Assembly: GCF_001718795.1 (NCBI RefSeq)
Contig: NZ_CP013435.1
Span: 1,302,001-1,366,000, forward strand
Source: Burkholderia latens
GTDB taxonomy: Bacteria > Pseudomonadota > Gammaproteobacteria > Burkholderiales > Burkholderiaceae
Reading direction: 5' to 3'
Length of the DNA stretch: 64,000 bases
The notes beneath the pieces are model-generated. The model was given only the letters and a program-made list of their open reading frames with translations. It ran no database searches and was not told the DNA's origin. The position numbers and the translations under genes were made by a program. Below are positions 43,170 through 55,843 of the stretch, in pieces (positions within the stretch are counted from its first letter, which is position 1; every line of letters begins with the position of its first letter).

Positions 43170-43904
43170 TCAGGCAGCCTTCGCGGTGTCCGCGTCGGCG
43201 GACTGGCGCCACACGCAGGTGCCCTTGACCGACTTGTCGAGCTCGTCGAGTTGGGTCTGGTGCGCGGCGAGCTCGTCGTCGCTTGCCGCGATGACGGGCA
43301 GCTCGAGTGCCGCGAGCGATACGCGCTGGCCGTTCGCCGCGTTGCCGTCGCCGCCGACGTCGTCGAGCATGTCGATGACGAGGCTGTCCTGGCCGCGCGT
43401 CATCGCGAGATAGACCTCGGCGAGCAGTTCCGAGTCGAGCAGCGCGCCGTGCAGCGTACGGTGCGCGTTACTGATGCCGAAGCGGTCGCACAGCGCGTCG
43501 AGCGAGTTCCGCTTGCCCGGGAACATCTGCTTGGCTTGCACGAGCGTGTCGATCACGCCGCCGCAATGTTCGGTGAAAGGCGGCAGGCCGAGCCGCGCGA
43601 ATTCGGCATCGAGGAACGCGAGGTCGAACGGCGCGTTGTGGATGATCAACTCCGCGTCCTTCACGAAGTCACGGATCTGGTCGACGACTTCTGCGAACTT
43701 CGGCTTGTCGCTCAGGAACTCGGTCGTGAGGCCGTGCACGGCGAGCGCCCCCGGGTCGCTGTCGCGCTCCGGGTTCACGTAAATGTGCAGGTTGTTGCCG
43801 GTGAGCCGCCGGTTCAGCAGCTCGACGCAGCCGATTTCGATCAGGCGGTCGCCCGTGCGTGGGTTCAGGCCGGTGGTTTCGGTATCGAGAATGATCTGGC
43901 GCAT
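43170..43904 (-). CDS. dnaQ: DNA polymerase III epsilon subunit (3'-5' proofreading exonuclease)
   Basis: A 244-residue DEDDh exonuclease that proofreads for the polymerase III core. Catalytic residues are visible: Asp7 and Glu9 in ILDTETTG (Exo I), Asp in HNAPFDLAFLD (Exo II), and His/Asp in HGALLDSELLAEVY (Exo III). The C-terminal ~60 residues form the tail that binds the alpha subunit, ending in a KGTCVWRQSADADTAKAA stretch. It lies 37 bases behind rnhA in the same direction, the dnaQ-rnhA pairing common in proteobacteria. Confidence 0.95.
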   Translation of the reverse strand: MRQIILDTETTGLNPRTGDRLIEIGCVELLNRRLTGNNLHIYVNPERDSDPGALAVHGLTTEFLSDKPKFAEVVDQIRDFVKDAELIIHNAPFDLAFLDAEFARLGLPPFTEHCGGVIDTLVQAKQMFPGKRNSLDALCDRFGISNAHRTLHGALLDSELLAEVYLAMTRGQDSLVIDMLDDVGGDGNAANGQRVSLAALELPVIAASDDELAAHQTQLDELDKSVKGTCVWRQSADADTAKAA

Positions 43905-43941
43905 GTCGGATAAATCGGGAAAAAAGGAGGGCGGCCCGGAT

Positions 43942-44385
43942 TCAGGCCGCGAGCGATTCGACGCCGCGATTCGCGAGCGCGTCGGCGCGTTCGTTTTCGG
44001 GGTGGCCCGCGTGACCCTTCACCCAACGCCATTCGACGTCGTGCTGGACGACGAGCGCATCGAGCCGCTTCCACAGGTCGGCATTCTTCACCGGCGTTTT
44101 CGCCGCGGTGACCCAGCCTTTTTTCTTCCAGCCGTGAATCCACTCGCTGATGCCTTTCTGCACGTATTGCGAGTCGGTATGGACGATCACGCGGCACGGC
44201 CGCTTCAGCGCCTCGAGCGCGGCGATCACGCCCATCAGTTCCATGCGGTTGTTGGTCGTGTTGGGCTCGCCGCCGAACAGCTCTTTTTCGCGGTCGCCGT
44301 AGCGCAGCAATGCGCCCCAGCCGCCGGGGCCGGGATTGCCCTTGCAGGCGCCGTCGGTATAGATGTCGATGGTGTCGGTGGTCAT
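43942..44385 (-). CDS. rnhA: Ribonuclease HI
   Basis: A 147-residue RNase H that removes RNA from RNA:DNA hybrids. The catalytic carboxylates are Asp11 ([11 protein letters not shown]), Glu49 (NNRMELMG), Asp71 (HTDSQYVQ) and the late Asp of NERADALAN; the basic handle [15 protein letters not shown] is present. The ATG at 44385 lies inside the stop of the methyltransferase gene (ATGA overlap), giving an operon methyltransferase-rnhA-dnaQ. Confidence 0.96.
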   Translation of the reverse strand: MTTDTIDIYTDGACKGNPGPGGWGALLRYGDREKELFGGEPNTTNNRMELMGVIAALEALKRPCRVIVHTDSQYVQKGISEWIHGWKKKGWVTAAKTPVKNADLWKRLDALVVQHDVEWRWVKGHAGHPENERADALANRGVESLAA

Positions 44386-45194
44386 GAACTTTCTTGATGG
44401 GTGGTCGGGGTGGCGGCCGGCGTCAGGCCCGGCGCGAGCACGGGCTTTTTCATCCGGATCGGGCCGACGAGGCGCATGCCGCGCACGCGCTTGACGGCCG
44501 TCACCATGTAGACCGCGCCGAAGATCGGCCACCAGCGGTCGCCGGCGGCTTCCATGAAGCCGTAGCGGGCCAGCCACTTGTCGGTGACGAGCGGCGGCCG
44601 GTAGCAGCCGAAGCGGCCGCGCTCGAGATCGAAGCCGAGCAGCTTGATCCAGTCCTTCAGCCGGATGAACGCGATCTGGTCGCGCGCGGCCGGTACGAAC
44701 GGGCGGTTCGCCATGCGTCCGAACGATTGCCGCATTCCCCACAGGCTCAGCGAGTTGAAGCCGGTGATCACGAGCTGGCCTTCCGGCATCAGCACGCGCT
44801 CCGCCTCGCGCAGCAGCCGGTGAGGGTCCGACGTGAATTCAAGGGTGTGCGGCATCACGATCAGGTCGACGCTCTGCGACTCGAACGGCAGGTCGAGCAG
44901 GTCGCACCACGTCGTGCTGCGATCGGCCGGCGCATGGGTGCTCGCGTGCGCGTCGCCTGCCCACGGATACTGGTACGGTGCGCTCGCGCCGCTCGCCGGG
45001 TCGAGGACGAGGCCGCGATACGGCATGCGGTTCTCGCGCAGCGCATCGAGCTGCGGCAGCCCGAGCTGCAGCGCGTGAAAGCCGAACACGTCGGACACGA
45101 TCCGGTCGAGCTGGGCTTGCTCCCAGCCGAGCACGTAGCGGCCGGGCGGCGAGTCGGTCCAGGCGGGCCAGTCTATAATTTGACGATCGGACAT
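44382..45194 (-). CDS. Class I SAM-dependent methyltransferase-like protein
   Basis: A 270-residue protein of the Methyltransf_11 group regularly found between gloB and rnhA in beta- and gamma-proteobacteria. The second half of the fold is clear ([51 protein letters not shown]), but the usual glycine-rich SAM loop (motif I) is replaced by [16 protein letters not shown], so SAM binding is not assured. Substrate unknown. Its ATG at 45194 is only 18 bases from the divergent gloB start, so promoters of both genes must overlap. Confidence 0.8.
   Translation of the reverse strand: MSDRQIIDWPAWTDSPPGRYVLGWEQAQLDRIVSDVFGFHALQLGLPQLDALRENRMPYRGLVLDPASGASAPYQYPWAGDAHASTHAPADRSTTWCDLLDLPFESQSVDLIVMPHTLEFTSDPHRLLREAERVLMPEGQLVITGFNSLSLWGMRQSFGRMANRPFVPAARDQIAFIRLKDWIKLLGFDLERGRFGCYRPPLVTDKWLARYGFMEAAGDRWWPIFGAVYMVTAVKRVRGMRLVGPIRMKKPVLAPGLTPAATPTTHQESS
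45174..45179 (+). promoter_or_regulatory. -10 element ahead of gloB
   Basis: TATAAT, 33 bases before the gloB ATG, within the first codons of the divergent methyltransferase gene. The -35 region is weak. Confidence 0.45.
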
Positions 45195-45212
45195 AACGAT
45201 GATTGCGCGCCC

Positions 45213-46019
45213 ATGAACGAGCTGGAATACGTGCCGGTGCCGGCATTCGAAGACAACTACATCTGGCTTGTCTCCGACGGCCGCGATGCGATCGCCGTCG
45301 ACCCGGGTGAAGCCGCTCCGGTACGCCGTGTTCTTGCGGAGCGCGGCTGGCGGTTGACCGCTATTTTACTCACGCACCATCACGCCGACCACGTCGGCGG
45401 TGTCGCGGCACTGCGCGATAGCCAACCGGACAATGTGCCGCTCGCCGTATACGGCCCGTCGGCCGAGGCGATCGGCGTGGTCACGCAGCCGCTTGCGGGC
45501 GGCGATCGCGTGACGCTCGACGCCCCTGCGCTCGCATTCGACGTGCTCGACGTGCCGGGCCATACGCGCGGCCATATTGCCTACTTTCAGGCGGCCGGCC
45601 GCGGCGCCGCGACGCCTCACGTGTTCTGCGGCGACACGCTGTTCTCGTGCGGCTGCGGCCGTTTGTTCGAAGGCACGCCCGCGCAGATGCTCGCGTCGCT
45701 CGATGCATTGGCGGCGCTGCCCGGCGACACGCGCGTGCATTGCGCACACGAATACACGCTGTCGAACATCCGCTTCGCGCTTGCGTGCGAGCCCGGCAAC
45801 GCGGCGCTCGCCGCTTGGCGCGACGACGCGCACGCGCTGCGCGCCCGCGGCGAGCCGACGCTGCCCACCACGATCGCGCACGAGCGCGCCGTCAATCCGT
45901 TCATGCGCTCGGACAGCGCTGCCATTCGCGCAACGCTCGAGGCCGAGCTGCATGAACCGGTGCCGGATCGCCTCGCGGCGTTCACGCTGATGCGCGAGTG
46001 GAAAAACCGATTCCGATGA
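45213..46019 (+). CDS. gloB: Hydroxyacylglutathione hydrolase (glyoxalase II)
   Basis: A 268-residue metallo-beta-lactamase-fold enzyme that splits S-lactoylglutathione, the second step of methylglyoxal detoxification. The metal site THHHADHVGG is at about residues 54-63, with further ligands in DVPGHTRGHIAYF (His), FCGDTLFSCGCGRLFEG (Asp) and VHCAHEYTLSNIRFA (His). It is somewhat longer than the E. coli enzyme (251). The ATG at 45213 is fixed by the family N-terminus (VPVPAFEDNYIWL). Confidence 0.95.
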   Translation: MNELEYVPVPAFEDNYIWLVSDGRDAIAVDPGEAAPVRRVLAERGWRLTAILLTHHHADHVGGVAALRDSQPDNVPLAVYGPSAEAIGVVTQPLAGGDRVTLDAPALAFDVLDVPGHTRGHIAYFQAAGRGAATPHVFCGDTLFSCGCGRLFEGTPAQMLASLDALAALPGDTRVHCAHEYTLSNIRFALACEPGNAALAAWRDDAHALRARGEPTLPTTIAHERAVNPFMRSDSAAIRATLEAELHEPVPDRLAAFTLMREWKNRFR

Positions 46020-46104
46020 CGCTTTCCGGAGGAGTCCAAACCTCAGGTGGCGTCTGTAAAAATTGCTGCAAATGTAGGATTTCGCTGAGTTTTCGGTGTT
46101 TTTA

Positions 46105-46133
46105 TTGACGTGAAGCACGCACTTCCGTAGTAT
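46105..46133 (+). promoter_or_regulatory. Sigma-70 promoter of mltD
   Basis: TTGACG (46105-46110), 17 bases, TAGTAT (46128-46133); the start would lie near 46140, some 30 bases before the mltD ATG. Confidence 0.65.
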
Positions 46134-46170
46134 CGCCTGCAATTTCCAGCCGTCGGAAGCCGAGATTTTC

Positions 46171-47757
46171 ATGCGACTTATATTGAGTGCGATGGTGGTG
46201 CTGCTGCTCGCCGCGTGTGCGAGCCAGGCCCCTGTCGCCAACAACGCCGCCGATTCGCAGGCGACGTCCGCCTACCTCCGTAAATCAGCCACCGCCAAAG
46301 AAACCGTCGACGTCGACAAGCAATCGGTCGGCGAACTGACCAGTGCCGACTCCGATCTGTGGGCGCGCATCCGTCGCGGCTTCCAGATGCCCGACCTGCA
46401 AAGCGACCTCGTCGACATGCAGACGACCTGGTACACGCAGCGGCCCGATTACGTGCAACGCATGACCGAGCGCTCGCAGAAGTACCTGTATCACATCGTC
46501 GAGGAGCTCGAGGCGCGTCACATGCCGACCGAGCTTGCGCTGCTGCCGTTCATCGAATCCGCATACAACCCGCAGGCGCTGTCGGTCGCGAAGGCGGCGG
46601 GCATGTGGCAGTTCATGCCGGGCACGGGCCGCACGTACAACCTGAAACGCAACATGTGGCAGGACGAGCGCCGCGACGTGCTGGCGTCGACCAGCGCCGC
46701 GCTCGATTACCTGTCGCGCCTGCATGACATGTTCGGCGACTGGTATCTGGCGCTCGCCGCGTACAACTGGGGCGAAGGCAACGTGCAGCGCGCGATCGCG
46801 CGCAATCAGGCGGCCGGCCTGCCGACCGACTACCAGAACCTGCGGATGCCGAACGAGACGCGCAACTACGTGCCGAAGCTGCAGGCGGTGAAGAACATCA
46901 TCGCGAATCCGCAGCAGTTCGGCCTCGCGTTGCCGGACATCCCGAACCACCCGTATTTCGTGACGGTCACGACATCCCGCGACATCGATGTGGCGGTGGC
47001 TGCCAAGCTCGCCAATCTGTCGCTCGACGAGTTCCGCTCGCTGAACCCGTCGTTTTCGAAGCCGGTGATCCTCGGCGCGACCGAGCCGCAGATCCTGCTG
47101 CCGTTCGACAACGCGGCGGCGTTCGAGAAGAACCTGAAGGCGTACAACGGCCAGCTGTCGTCGTGGACTACCTACACGGTCAGCGAGCGTGCGCGTCCGG
47201 CTGCGATCGCCGAGAAGATCGGCGTCGACGCCGATACGCTGATGTCGGTCAACAAGATTCCGGCCGGCATGCGCCTGAAGCCGGGCTCGACGATCGTCGT
47301 GCCGCGTGGCGATGACGACGACGAGGACATCAGCGCGGACGTCGCGGAAAACGGCGTGCTCGCGATGGAGCCCGACGTGCCCGACACGCGCAAGATGCTG
47401 ATCCGCGTGCGCCGCAAGCAGTCGATGGCTGCACTGGCGGGCCGGTACGGCGTCTCGGTCGCGCAGTTGAAGGCATGGAACCGCACGCACCGCGATATGG
47501 CGATGCCGGGCCAGGCGCTCGTGCTGCACGTGCCGGTGGGCCGTGCGGTGCCGGCCGAACCGGGTCCGGAGCGGATTGCGACGTCGGCCGGCGGTGCGCA
47601 CATCGAGCGTGCGAGCTTGTCCGTGGGCGGCAAGTCCCGCGGCGCAAAGCAGGCGGCCGCGAAGCCGGCGGCGCGCGCGGCGAAGGCCGCTCCCGCGAAG
47701 GCCGCGCCGGCGAAGGCGGCGCCGAAGGCCGCCGCGCACAAGGGCAAGAAAAAGTAA
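46171..47757 (+). CDS. mltD: Membrane-bound lytic murein transglycosylase D
   Basis: A 528-residue outer-membrane lipoprotein that cuts peptidoglycan with formation of 1,6-anhydro-MurNAc. The signal peptide ends at lipobox LAAC (Cys16). The SLT (family 1) domain covers about residues 110-225, with catalytic Glu129 in FIESAYNPQA and the downstream GMWQFMPGTGRTY and AAYNWGEGNV motifs. Two LysM repeats follow (about 330-375 and 410-455). The last 60 residues are Lys/Ala/Pro-rich (KAAPAKAAPAKAAPKAAAHK), an added basic tail that may hold the protein to the wall. A terminator follows at 47838. Confidence 0.94.
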   Translation: MRLILSAMVVLLLAACASQAPVANNAADSQATSAYLRKSATAKETVDVDKQSVGELTSADSDLWARIRRGFQMPDLQSDLVDMQTTWYTQRPDYVQRMTERSQKYLYHIVEELEARHMPTELALLPFIESAYNPQALSVAKAAGMWQFMPGTGRTYNLKRNMWQDERRDVLASTSAALDYLSRLHDMFGDWYLALAAYNWGEGNVQRAIARNQAAGLPTDYQNLRMPNETRNYVPKLQAVKNIIANPQQFGLALPDIPNHPYFVTVTTSRDIDVAVAAKLANLSLDEFRSLNPSFSKPVILGATEPQILLPFDNAAAFEKNLKAYNGQLSSWTTYTVSERARPAAIAEKIGVDADTLMSVNKIPAGMRLKPGSTIVVPRGDDDDEDISADVAENGVLAMEPDVPDTRKMLIRVRRKQSMAALAGRYGVSVAQLKAWNRTHRDMAMPGQALVLHVPVGRAVPAEPGPERIATSAGGAHIERASLSVGGKSRGAKQAAAKPAARAAKAAPAKAAPAKAAPKAAAHKGKKK

Positions 47758-47837
47758 CGACCCGGCGCAGTCGAGAGCGCAGCTTGATGGCCGGCGTCGG
47801 CCGCTCGGCTGCGATATCATCCGACGAAACGCGAAGC

Positions 47838-47870
47838 AACGCCGTCACCGAGGTGACGGCGTTTTCGTTT
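47838..47870 (+). terminator. Rho-independent terminator of mltD
   Basis: Perfect 12-bp stem AACGCCGTCACC/GGTGACGGCGTT with a 2-base gap (effectively a 4-base loop), followed by TTCGTTT. Confidence 0.8.
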
Positions 47871-47933
47871 ATGCGCGGCAGCGGGAAGCGGGGCGCCGCT
47901 GCCTCGCCCAGGTCCCGATAACGAGGAGGAGCG

Positions 47934-49166
47934 ATGACGTCGGTGCAGCTGAGGGTGCTCGCGCTGTTTGCGGCCGGCTATTTCGTGTCGTACGTGTTCC
48001 GAGGTGTCAATCTCGGCTTCGCACCGTTCGTCACGCACGAGCTCGGGCTGTCGGCCGCCGATCTCGGGCTGCTCACCAGCCTTTATTTCCTTGGCTTCGC
48101 CGGCGCGCAGATTCCTGCCGGCGTGCTGCTCGACCATTTCGGCCCGCGCCGCGTGGCGGCCGGGATGCTGCTGTTCGCGGCGGCTGGCGCCGCGGTGTTC
48201 GGCGTCGCGCACGACCTCGGCGCGATGATGGTCGGGCGGCTGCTGATCGGTGCAGGTGTGTCGGTGTGCCTCGGCGCGGCGTTCAAGGCACTCGCGCAGC
48301 ATTTCCCGGTCGGCCGGCTGCCGCTCGTCAACGGTCTGGTGATGGCCGTCGGCGGCCTCGGCGGCGTCGCGGTCGGCTCGCCGCTGACCTGGCTGCTCGG
48401 CGTGACGACCTGGCGCGCAATCTGTGGCGGCCTCGCGGCGCTGACGATCGTCGTCGCGGCCGCGATCGGCTTCGGCGCGCCGGAAGCCGCGCAGCCGCGC
48501 CATCAGGGCGGGCTCGCGAGCCAGTTCAAGGGCACGTGGCACATCCTGAGCAGCCGCGCATTCTGGAAGATCTCGTCGTTCTCGGTCGTCACGCAAGGCG
48601 TGTTCTACGCGATGCAGTCGCTGTGGGTCGGGCCGTACCTGCGCGACGTCGCGGGCTTCGATGCGCCGCACGCCGCGCGGCTCGTATCGGTGCTCGGCTT
48701 CGCGATGATGGCCGGCTGCGTCGGCTTCGGCGCGGCCGCCCGCATGCTCGAGCGGCGCGGCGTGTCCGTGCAGGCATTCTGCGGCGCCGGCATGGCGCTG
48801 TTCGTGCTCACGCAAGCGGCGATCGTCATGCGCGTGCCGCTGCCGCCCGCGGTGCTGTGGGCAGCGTACGGGATGTTCGGCGGCGTCGGGATTCTGACCT
48901 ACGCGGTGCTGGCCGCGCACTTTCCGGCCCAGTTGATCGGCCGCGCGAATACGACGCTCACGCTCGTGATCTTCGTGCTGATCTTTGCGTTCCAGATCGG
49001 TATCGGCGCGGTGCTGTCGCACTGGCCGGCCACCGACGGCCATTATCCGGTTGCAGCGCACGTCACCGCGTGGACCGCGCTGCTCGCGCTGCAGTGCGCG
49101 AGTGCGGTGTGGTACGTGTGGCCCGCGCGCGGTGCTGGCAAGCAGGCCGATCCGGCGGTACGCTGA
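47934..49166 (+). CDS. MFS transporter of unknown substrate
   Basis: A 410-residue 12-helix transporter. The opening YFVSYVFRGVNLGFAPFVTHELGLSAADLGLLTSLYFLGFAGAQIPAG and the loop VLLDHFGPRRVAAG after helix 2 are MFS marks; the pattern recalls the nitrate/cyanate-type (NNP/CynX) and lincomycin-type exporters rather than sugar carriers. The ATG at 47934 follows GAGGAGGAGCG, an unusually strong ribosome site. It is a single gene between the mltD terminator and the carA promoter. Confidence 0.8.
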   Translation: MTSVQLRVLALFAAGYFVSYVFRGVNLGFAPFVTHELGLSAADLGLLTSLYFLGFAGAQIPAGVLLDHFGPRRVAAGMLLFAAAGAAVFGVAHDLGAMMVGRLLIGAGVSVCLGAAFKALAQHFPVGRLPLVNGLVMAVGGLGGVAVGSPLTWLLGVTTWRAICGGLAALTIVVAAAIGFGAPEAAQPRHQGGLASQFKGTWHILSSRAFWKISSFSVVTQGVFYAMQSLWVGPYLRDVAGFDAPHAARLVSVLGFAMMAGCVGFGAAARMLERRGVSVQAFCGAGMALFVLTQAAIVMRVPLPPAVLWAAYGMFGGVGILTYAVLAAHFPAQLIGRANTTLTLVIFVLIFAFQIGIGAVLSHWPATDGHYPVAAHVTAWTALLALQCASAVWYVWPARGAGKQADPAVR

Positions 49167-49526
49167 CGGGCAGGGCGGTCGCGCAAACGGGGCCGCACCG
49201 TGCATGCCGCGCAAGGTTGCGGTGGCGGCGCGCGCGTCGTACGCGATCGGGTGGCCATATCAATTGAAGATAGGGCCATTTTCGGGCTATAATTTGAAAG
49301 TTTGTGCTGATCAACCTCGCACCCTAGCGCCTACCTCACTCATCCCGTTCATCCGCCGCACGCCGCCTGTCGGGCGATGCCGCGCAGCCTCGTGCGCCAC
49401 GCGCCGGGTTCGCGTGCCGACAACGCAGGTCGCGTCCAGCTAGCGTCCGACGCGCGCATACGCAGCGCGGCGCTCGCGCGGCAGGGTAAACAGGTCGGCA
49501 GCAGGGTGTTCCCCAAGGAGCCTCCC
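49167..49526. other. carA promoter and ~230-base leader
   Basis: A 360-base stretch with the carA promoter at 49264-49293 and then a GC-rich untranslated leader. I found no small leader peptide or clear attenuator in it. carAB is usually controlled by pyrimidines and arginine, so the leader deserves a structure prediction. Confidence 0.4.
49264..49293 (+). promoter_or_regulatory. Sigma-70 promoter of carA
   Basis: TTGAAG (49264-49269), 18 bases, TATAAT (49288-49293), in an AT-rich island. The best promoter match seen in the window. Confidence 0.72.
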
Positions 49527-50672
49527 GTGTTGCCGTCTTTTTCTCCCGCCTTGCTTGCACTTGCCGACGGCACGGTCTTTCGTGGTTATTCGATCGGGGC
49601 CGAAGGCCATACGATCGGTGAAGTCGTGTTCAACACCGCGATTACCGGCTATCAGGAAATCCTGACTGATCCGAGTTACGCGCGCCAGATCGTCACGCTT
49701 ACCTATCCGCATATCGGCAACTACGGCGTGAACGCCGAAGATGTCGAAGCCACGAAAGTCCATGCCGCCGGCCTGATCATTCGTGATCTGCCCACGCTCG
49801 CATCGAACTTCCGCATGGACCGCACGCTCGGCGATTACCTGCGCGACGAAGGCGTCGTCGCGATCGCCGGCATCGACACCCGCAAGCTGACCCGCATCCT
49901 GCGCGACAAGGGCGCGCAAAACGGCTGCATCCTGGCCGGCTCCGACGACGCGGAAAAAGCGATCGAACTCGCGCGCTCGTTCCCGGGCCTCGCCGGCATG
50001 GACCTCGCAAAGGTCGTGTCGACCACGAAGCCGTTCGAATGGAAGCAGACCGAATGGCGCCTCGAAGGCGGCTACGGGATGCAGGAAGCCCCGAAGTACC
50101 GCGTCGTCGCGTATGACTTCGGCGTCAAGTACAACATCCTGCGCATGCTCGCGGAGCGCGGCTGCCACGTGACGGTGCTGCCGGCCGAGGCAAGCGCGGC
50201 CGACGCGCTCGCGTTGAATCCGGACGGCATCTTCCTGTCGAACGGCCCCGGCGACCCGGAGCCGTGCGACTACGCGATCGCGGCGACCAAGGAATTCATC
50301 GAGCGCGGCGTGCCGACCTTCGGCATCTGCCTCGGCCACCAGATCATGGGCCTCGCGGTTGGCGCGAAGACGCTGAAGATGAAAACGGGCCACCACGGCG
50401 CGAACCATCCGGTGAAGGATCTCGGCGATGGGCGCGTGGTGATCACGTCGCAGAACCACGGCTTCGCGGTCGACGCGGACTCGCTGCCGGCCAACGCGCG
50501 CGTGACGCACGTGTCGCTGTTCGACGGCACGCTGCAGGGTTTCGAACTGACCGACAAGCCGGCATTCTGCTTCCAGGGCCACCCGGAAGCGTCGCCCGGC
50601 CCGCACGATATCGGCTATCTGTTCGACCGTTTCACTGCACTGATGGACGCGGCGAAGCAGCGCACCGCCTGA
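49527..50672 (+). CDS. carA: Carbamoyl-phosphate synthase small subunit (glutaminase)
   Basis: A 381-residue glutamine amidotransferase subunit that frees ammonia for CarB. The catalytic triad is visible: Cys268 in [11 protein letters not shown], with His and Glu in [12 protein letters not shown]. The N-terminal domain ([40 protein letters not shown]) is typical. The start is a GTG at 49527 with AAGGAG 9 bases upstream; an in-frame ATG at 49377 would add 50 Arg/Ala-rich residues without family match. Unlike in E. coli, carB does not follow directly: leuE lies between. Confidence 0.96.
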   Translation: MLPSFSPALLALADGTVFRGYSIGAEGHTIGEVVFNTAITGYQEILTDPSYARQIVTLTYPHIGNYGVNAEDVEATKVHAAGLIIRDLPTLASNFRMDRTLGDYLRDEGVVAIAGIDTRKLTRILRDKGAQNGCILAGSDDAEKAIELARSFPGLAGMDLAKVVSTTKPFEWKQTEWRLEGGYGMQEAPKYRVVAYDFGVKYNILRMLAERGCHVTVLPAEASAADALALNPDGIFLSNGPGDPEPCDYAIAATKEFIERGVPTFGICLGHQIMGLAVGAKTLKMKTGHHGANHPVKDLGDGRVVITSQNHGFAVDADSLPANARVTHVSLFDGTLQGFELTDKPAFCFQGHPEASPGPHDIGYLFDRFTALMDAAKQRTA

Positions 50673-50709
50673 CGCAACCGAAGTCATCGAAGAACGGGAG
50701 ATTCACATC

Positions 50710-51381
50710 ATGTTCGGCCACGCACTCGGCATCACGGATATCTGGACCTACGTGTTCGGCGTGGTCTTCATCATCCTGCTGCCGGGGCCGAACTCGATGT
50801 ACGTGCTGTCGCTTGCCGCGCAGCGCGGCGTGAAGGCCGGCTATCGCGCGGCCTGCGGCGTATTCGTCGGCGACACGGTGCTGATGGTGCTGTCCGCCGC
50901 GGGCGTCGCGTCGCTGCTGAAGGCGAATCCGCTGCTGTTCTCCGTCGTCAAGTACGGCGGCGCCGCGTACCTGCTGTACGTCGGCGCCGGGATGCTGCGC
51001 GGCGCGTGGAGCAAGCTGCGCGCGCGCGGCGACGCACCGGCCGAGGTGCCGCAAGCGGTCGACGGCGAACGGTCTTTCGACAGGCCGTTCCGCAAGGCGC
51101 TGCTCGTGAGCCTCCTGAATCCGAAGGCAATCCTGTTCTTCATCTCGTTCTTCATCCAGTTCGTCGACCCGGCATTCCCGCATCCCGCGCTGTCGTTCGC
51201 CGTGCTCGGGGCGATCGCGCAATGCGCGAGCTTCCTGTACCTGAGCACGCTGATCTTCGCGGGCGCGCGCCTCGCCGAGCATTTCCGGCGCCGCCGCAAG
51301 CTCGCGGCGGCCGCGGCGAGCAGCGTGGGCGGCCTGTTCATCGGGTTCTCGGTGAAGCTTGCGCTCGCAACGATGAGCTGA
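50710..51381 (+). CDS. leuE: LysE/RhtB family amino-acid exporter, LeuE-like
   Basis: A 223-residue protein with six helices. [36 protein letters not shown] (about 16-51), then [23 protein letters not shown] (about 133-155), match the LeuE branch of the RhtB family, which exports leucine and related amino acids. It sits between carA and carB with 37 and 71 bases of spacing, so it is very likely co-transcribed with them. AACGGGAG precedes the ATG. What exporting an amino acid has to do with carbamoyl phosphate is unclear. Confidence 0.88.
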   Translation: MFGHALGITDIWTYVFGVVFIILLPGPNSMYVLSLAAQRGVKAGYRAACGVFVGDTVLMVLSAAGVASLLKANPLLFSVVKYGGAAYLLYVGAGMLRGAWSKLRARGDAPAEVPQAVDGERSFDRPFRKALLVSLLNPKAILFFISFFIQFVDPAFPHPALSFAVLGAIAQCASFLYLSTLIFAGARLAEHFRRRRKLAAAAASSVGGLFIGFSVKLALATMS

Positions 51382-51452
51382 GCGCGGCCGGCCGACCCAC
51401 GACAACGCCACGACAACGCCACGACAAAGATTACTTACTGAATTCACAAGCC

Positions 51453-54707
<3,255 letters not shown>

Positions 54708-54737
54708 GCAGTCAGTTACCTGTCGAAGCAACACGTG

Positions 54738-54797
54738 CCGCGGTTAAGCGGTGTTTCCGGTCCGCCGGAAATGCGCTTAATCGCGGTGATTTTTTTT
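54738..54797 (+). terminator. Large branched terminator between carB and greA
   Basis: The outer stem CCGCGGTTAAGCG/CGCTTAATCGCGG (13 bp, one mismatch) encloses an inner hairpin TTTCCGG/CCGGAA(A), followed by eight T in a row (54790-54797). It ends only 28 bases before the greA ATG. Confidence 0.85.
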
Positions 54798-54825
54798 ATA
54801 GCCGTTTTTAGCGATTGAGCCGTTT

Positions 54826-55302
54826 ATGAGCACCATTCCGTTGACAAAGCGTGGCGCAGAACAACTGCGCGATGAATTGCAGCGCCTCAAGTCCGTCGAG
54901 CGGCCGGCCGTGATCAACGCGATCGCGGAGGCCCGCGCACAGGGCGATCTGTCCGAAAACGCCGAATACGACGCAGCGAAAGAAAAGCAGGGCTTTATCG
55001 AGGGCCGTATCGCGGAGCTCGAATCGAAGCTGTCCGCCGCGCAAATCATCGATCCGACCGTGCTCGACGCGGATGGCCGCGTGGTGTTCGCCGCGACGGT
55101 CGAACTCGAGGATCTCGAGTCGGGCGACACCGTCAAGTACCAGATCGTCGGCGACGACGAAGCCGACATCGATCACGGCCTGATTTCGGTCAGCTCGCCG
55201 ATCGCGCGCGCGCTGATCGGCAAGTCCGAAGGCGACGTCGCGGCCGTGCAGGCGCCGAGCGGCGTGCGCGAATACGAAATCATCTCGGTCAGCTACATCT
55301 GA
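54826..55302 (+). CDS. greA: Transcription elongation factor GreA
   Basis: A 158-residue factor that rescues backtracked RNA polymerase by stimulating transcript cleavage. The N-terminal coiled coil ([63 protein letters not shown]) has the acidic tip DLSENAEYD, and the C-terminal FKBP-like domain follows. Length is standard. No AGGAG-type ribosome site is visible, only TTGAG. The short space between the upstream terminator and the ATG leaves little room for a separate promoter. Confidence 0.97.
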   Translation: MSTIPLTKRGAEQLRDELQRLKSVERPAVINAIAEARAQGDLSENAEYDAAKEKQGFIEGRIAELESKLSAAQIIDPTVLDADGRVVFAATVELEDLESGDTVKYQIVGDDEADIDHGLISVSSPIARALIGKSEGDVAAVQAPSGVREYEIISVSYI

Positions 55303-55316
55303 AGCGGGGCGACGTG

Positions 55317-55775
55317 ATGCCGCATCGCGTGTTCCGTCTGCTGTCGGCCGTATGGGTCGGCAGCCTGCTGACGATCGGGTATGCGGTCGCGCCCGTGCTG
55401 TTCAAGACGCTGGAGCGGATGACGGCCGGTTCGGTCGCCGCCCAGCTGTTTCGCATCGAGGCGATCCTCGGTGTGGTGTGCGGCGTGCTGCTGCTCGCGC
55501 TGTCGAATCAGCAGGTGCGGCGCGGCAGCGGCGACTACCGGCGCGTGCGCTGGATCGTCGCGGCGATGGTCGCGTGCGTGCTGGTCGGGTATTTTGCGCT
55601 GCAGCCGTTCATGAACGCGTTGCGGGTGGCCGCGATGGAAGCGGGCACCGATATCGCGAACTCGCCGTATGCGAGCCGCTTCGGGATGCTGCACGGCGTC
55701 TCGAGCGTGTTCTACCTCGTCGAGAGCGTGCTGGGGCTGATGCTGATCTGGCGCCTGCCGGCACGCGACGCCTGA
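55317..55775 (+). CDS. DUF4149 membrane protein
   Basis: A 152-residue protein with four helices (LSAVWVGSLLTIGYAVAPVLFKTL first; YLVESVLGLMLIWRL last), the DUF4149 pattern. Its place next to greA and yhbY is conserved in Burkholderiales; its function is unknown. The start is ATG 55317 (or the GTG three bases upstream). It overlaps nothing; 14 bases separate it from the greA stop, so the two are probably co-transcribed. Confidence 0.8.
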   Translation: MPHRVFRLLSAVWVGSLLTIGYAVAPVLFKTLERMTAGSVAAQLFRIEAILGVVCGVLLLALSNQQVRRGSGDYRRVRWIVAAMVACVLVGYFALQPFMNALRVAAMEAGTDIANSPYASRFGMLHGVSSVFYLVESVLGLMLIWRLPARDA

Positions 55776-55843
55776 ATGGGCGGTGCGGCCTGCGTGGCGG
55801 CAGCGTCGCGCGGCCCGGGGCGTCCCGTGCCGCGCCGGCGGCC

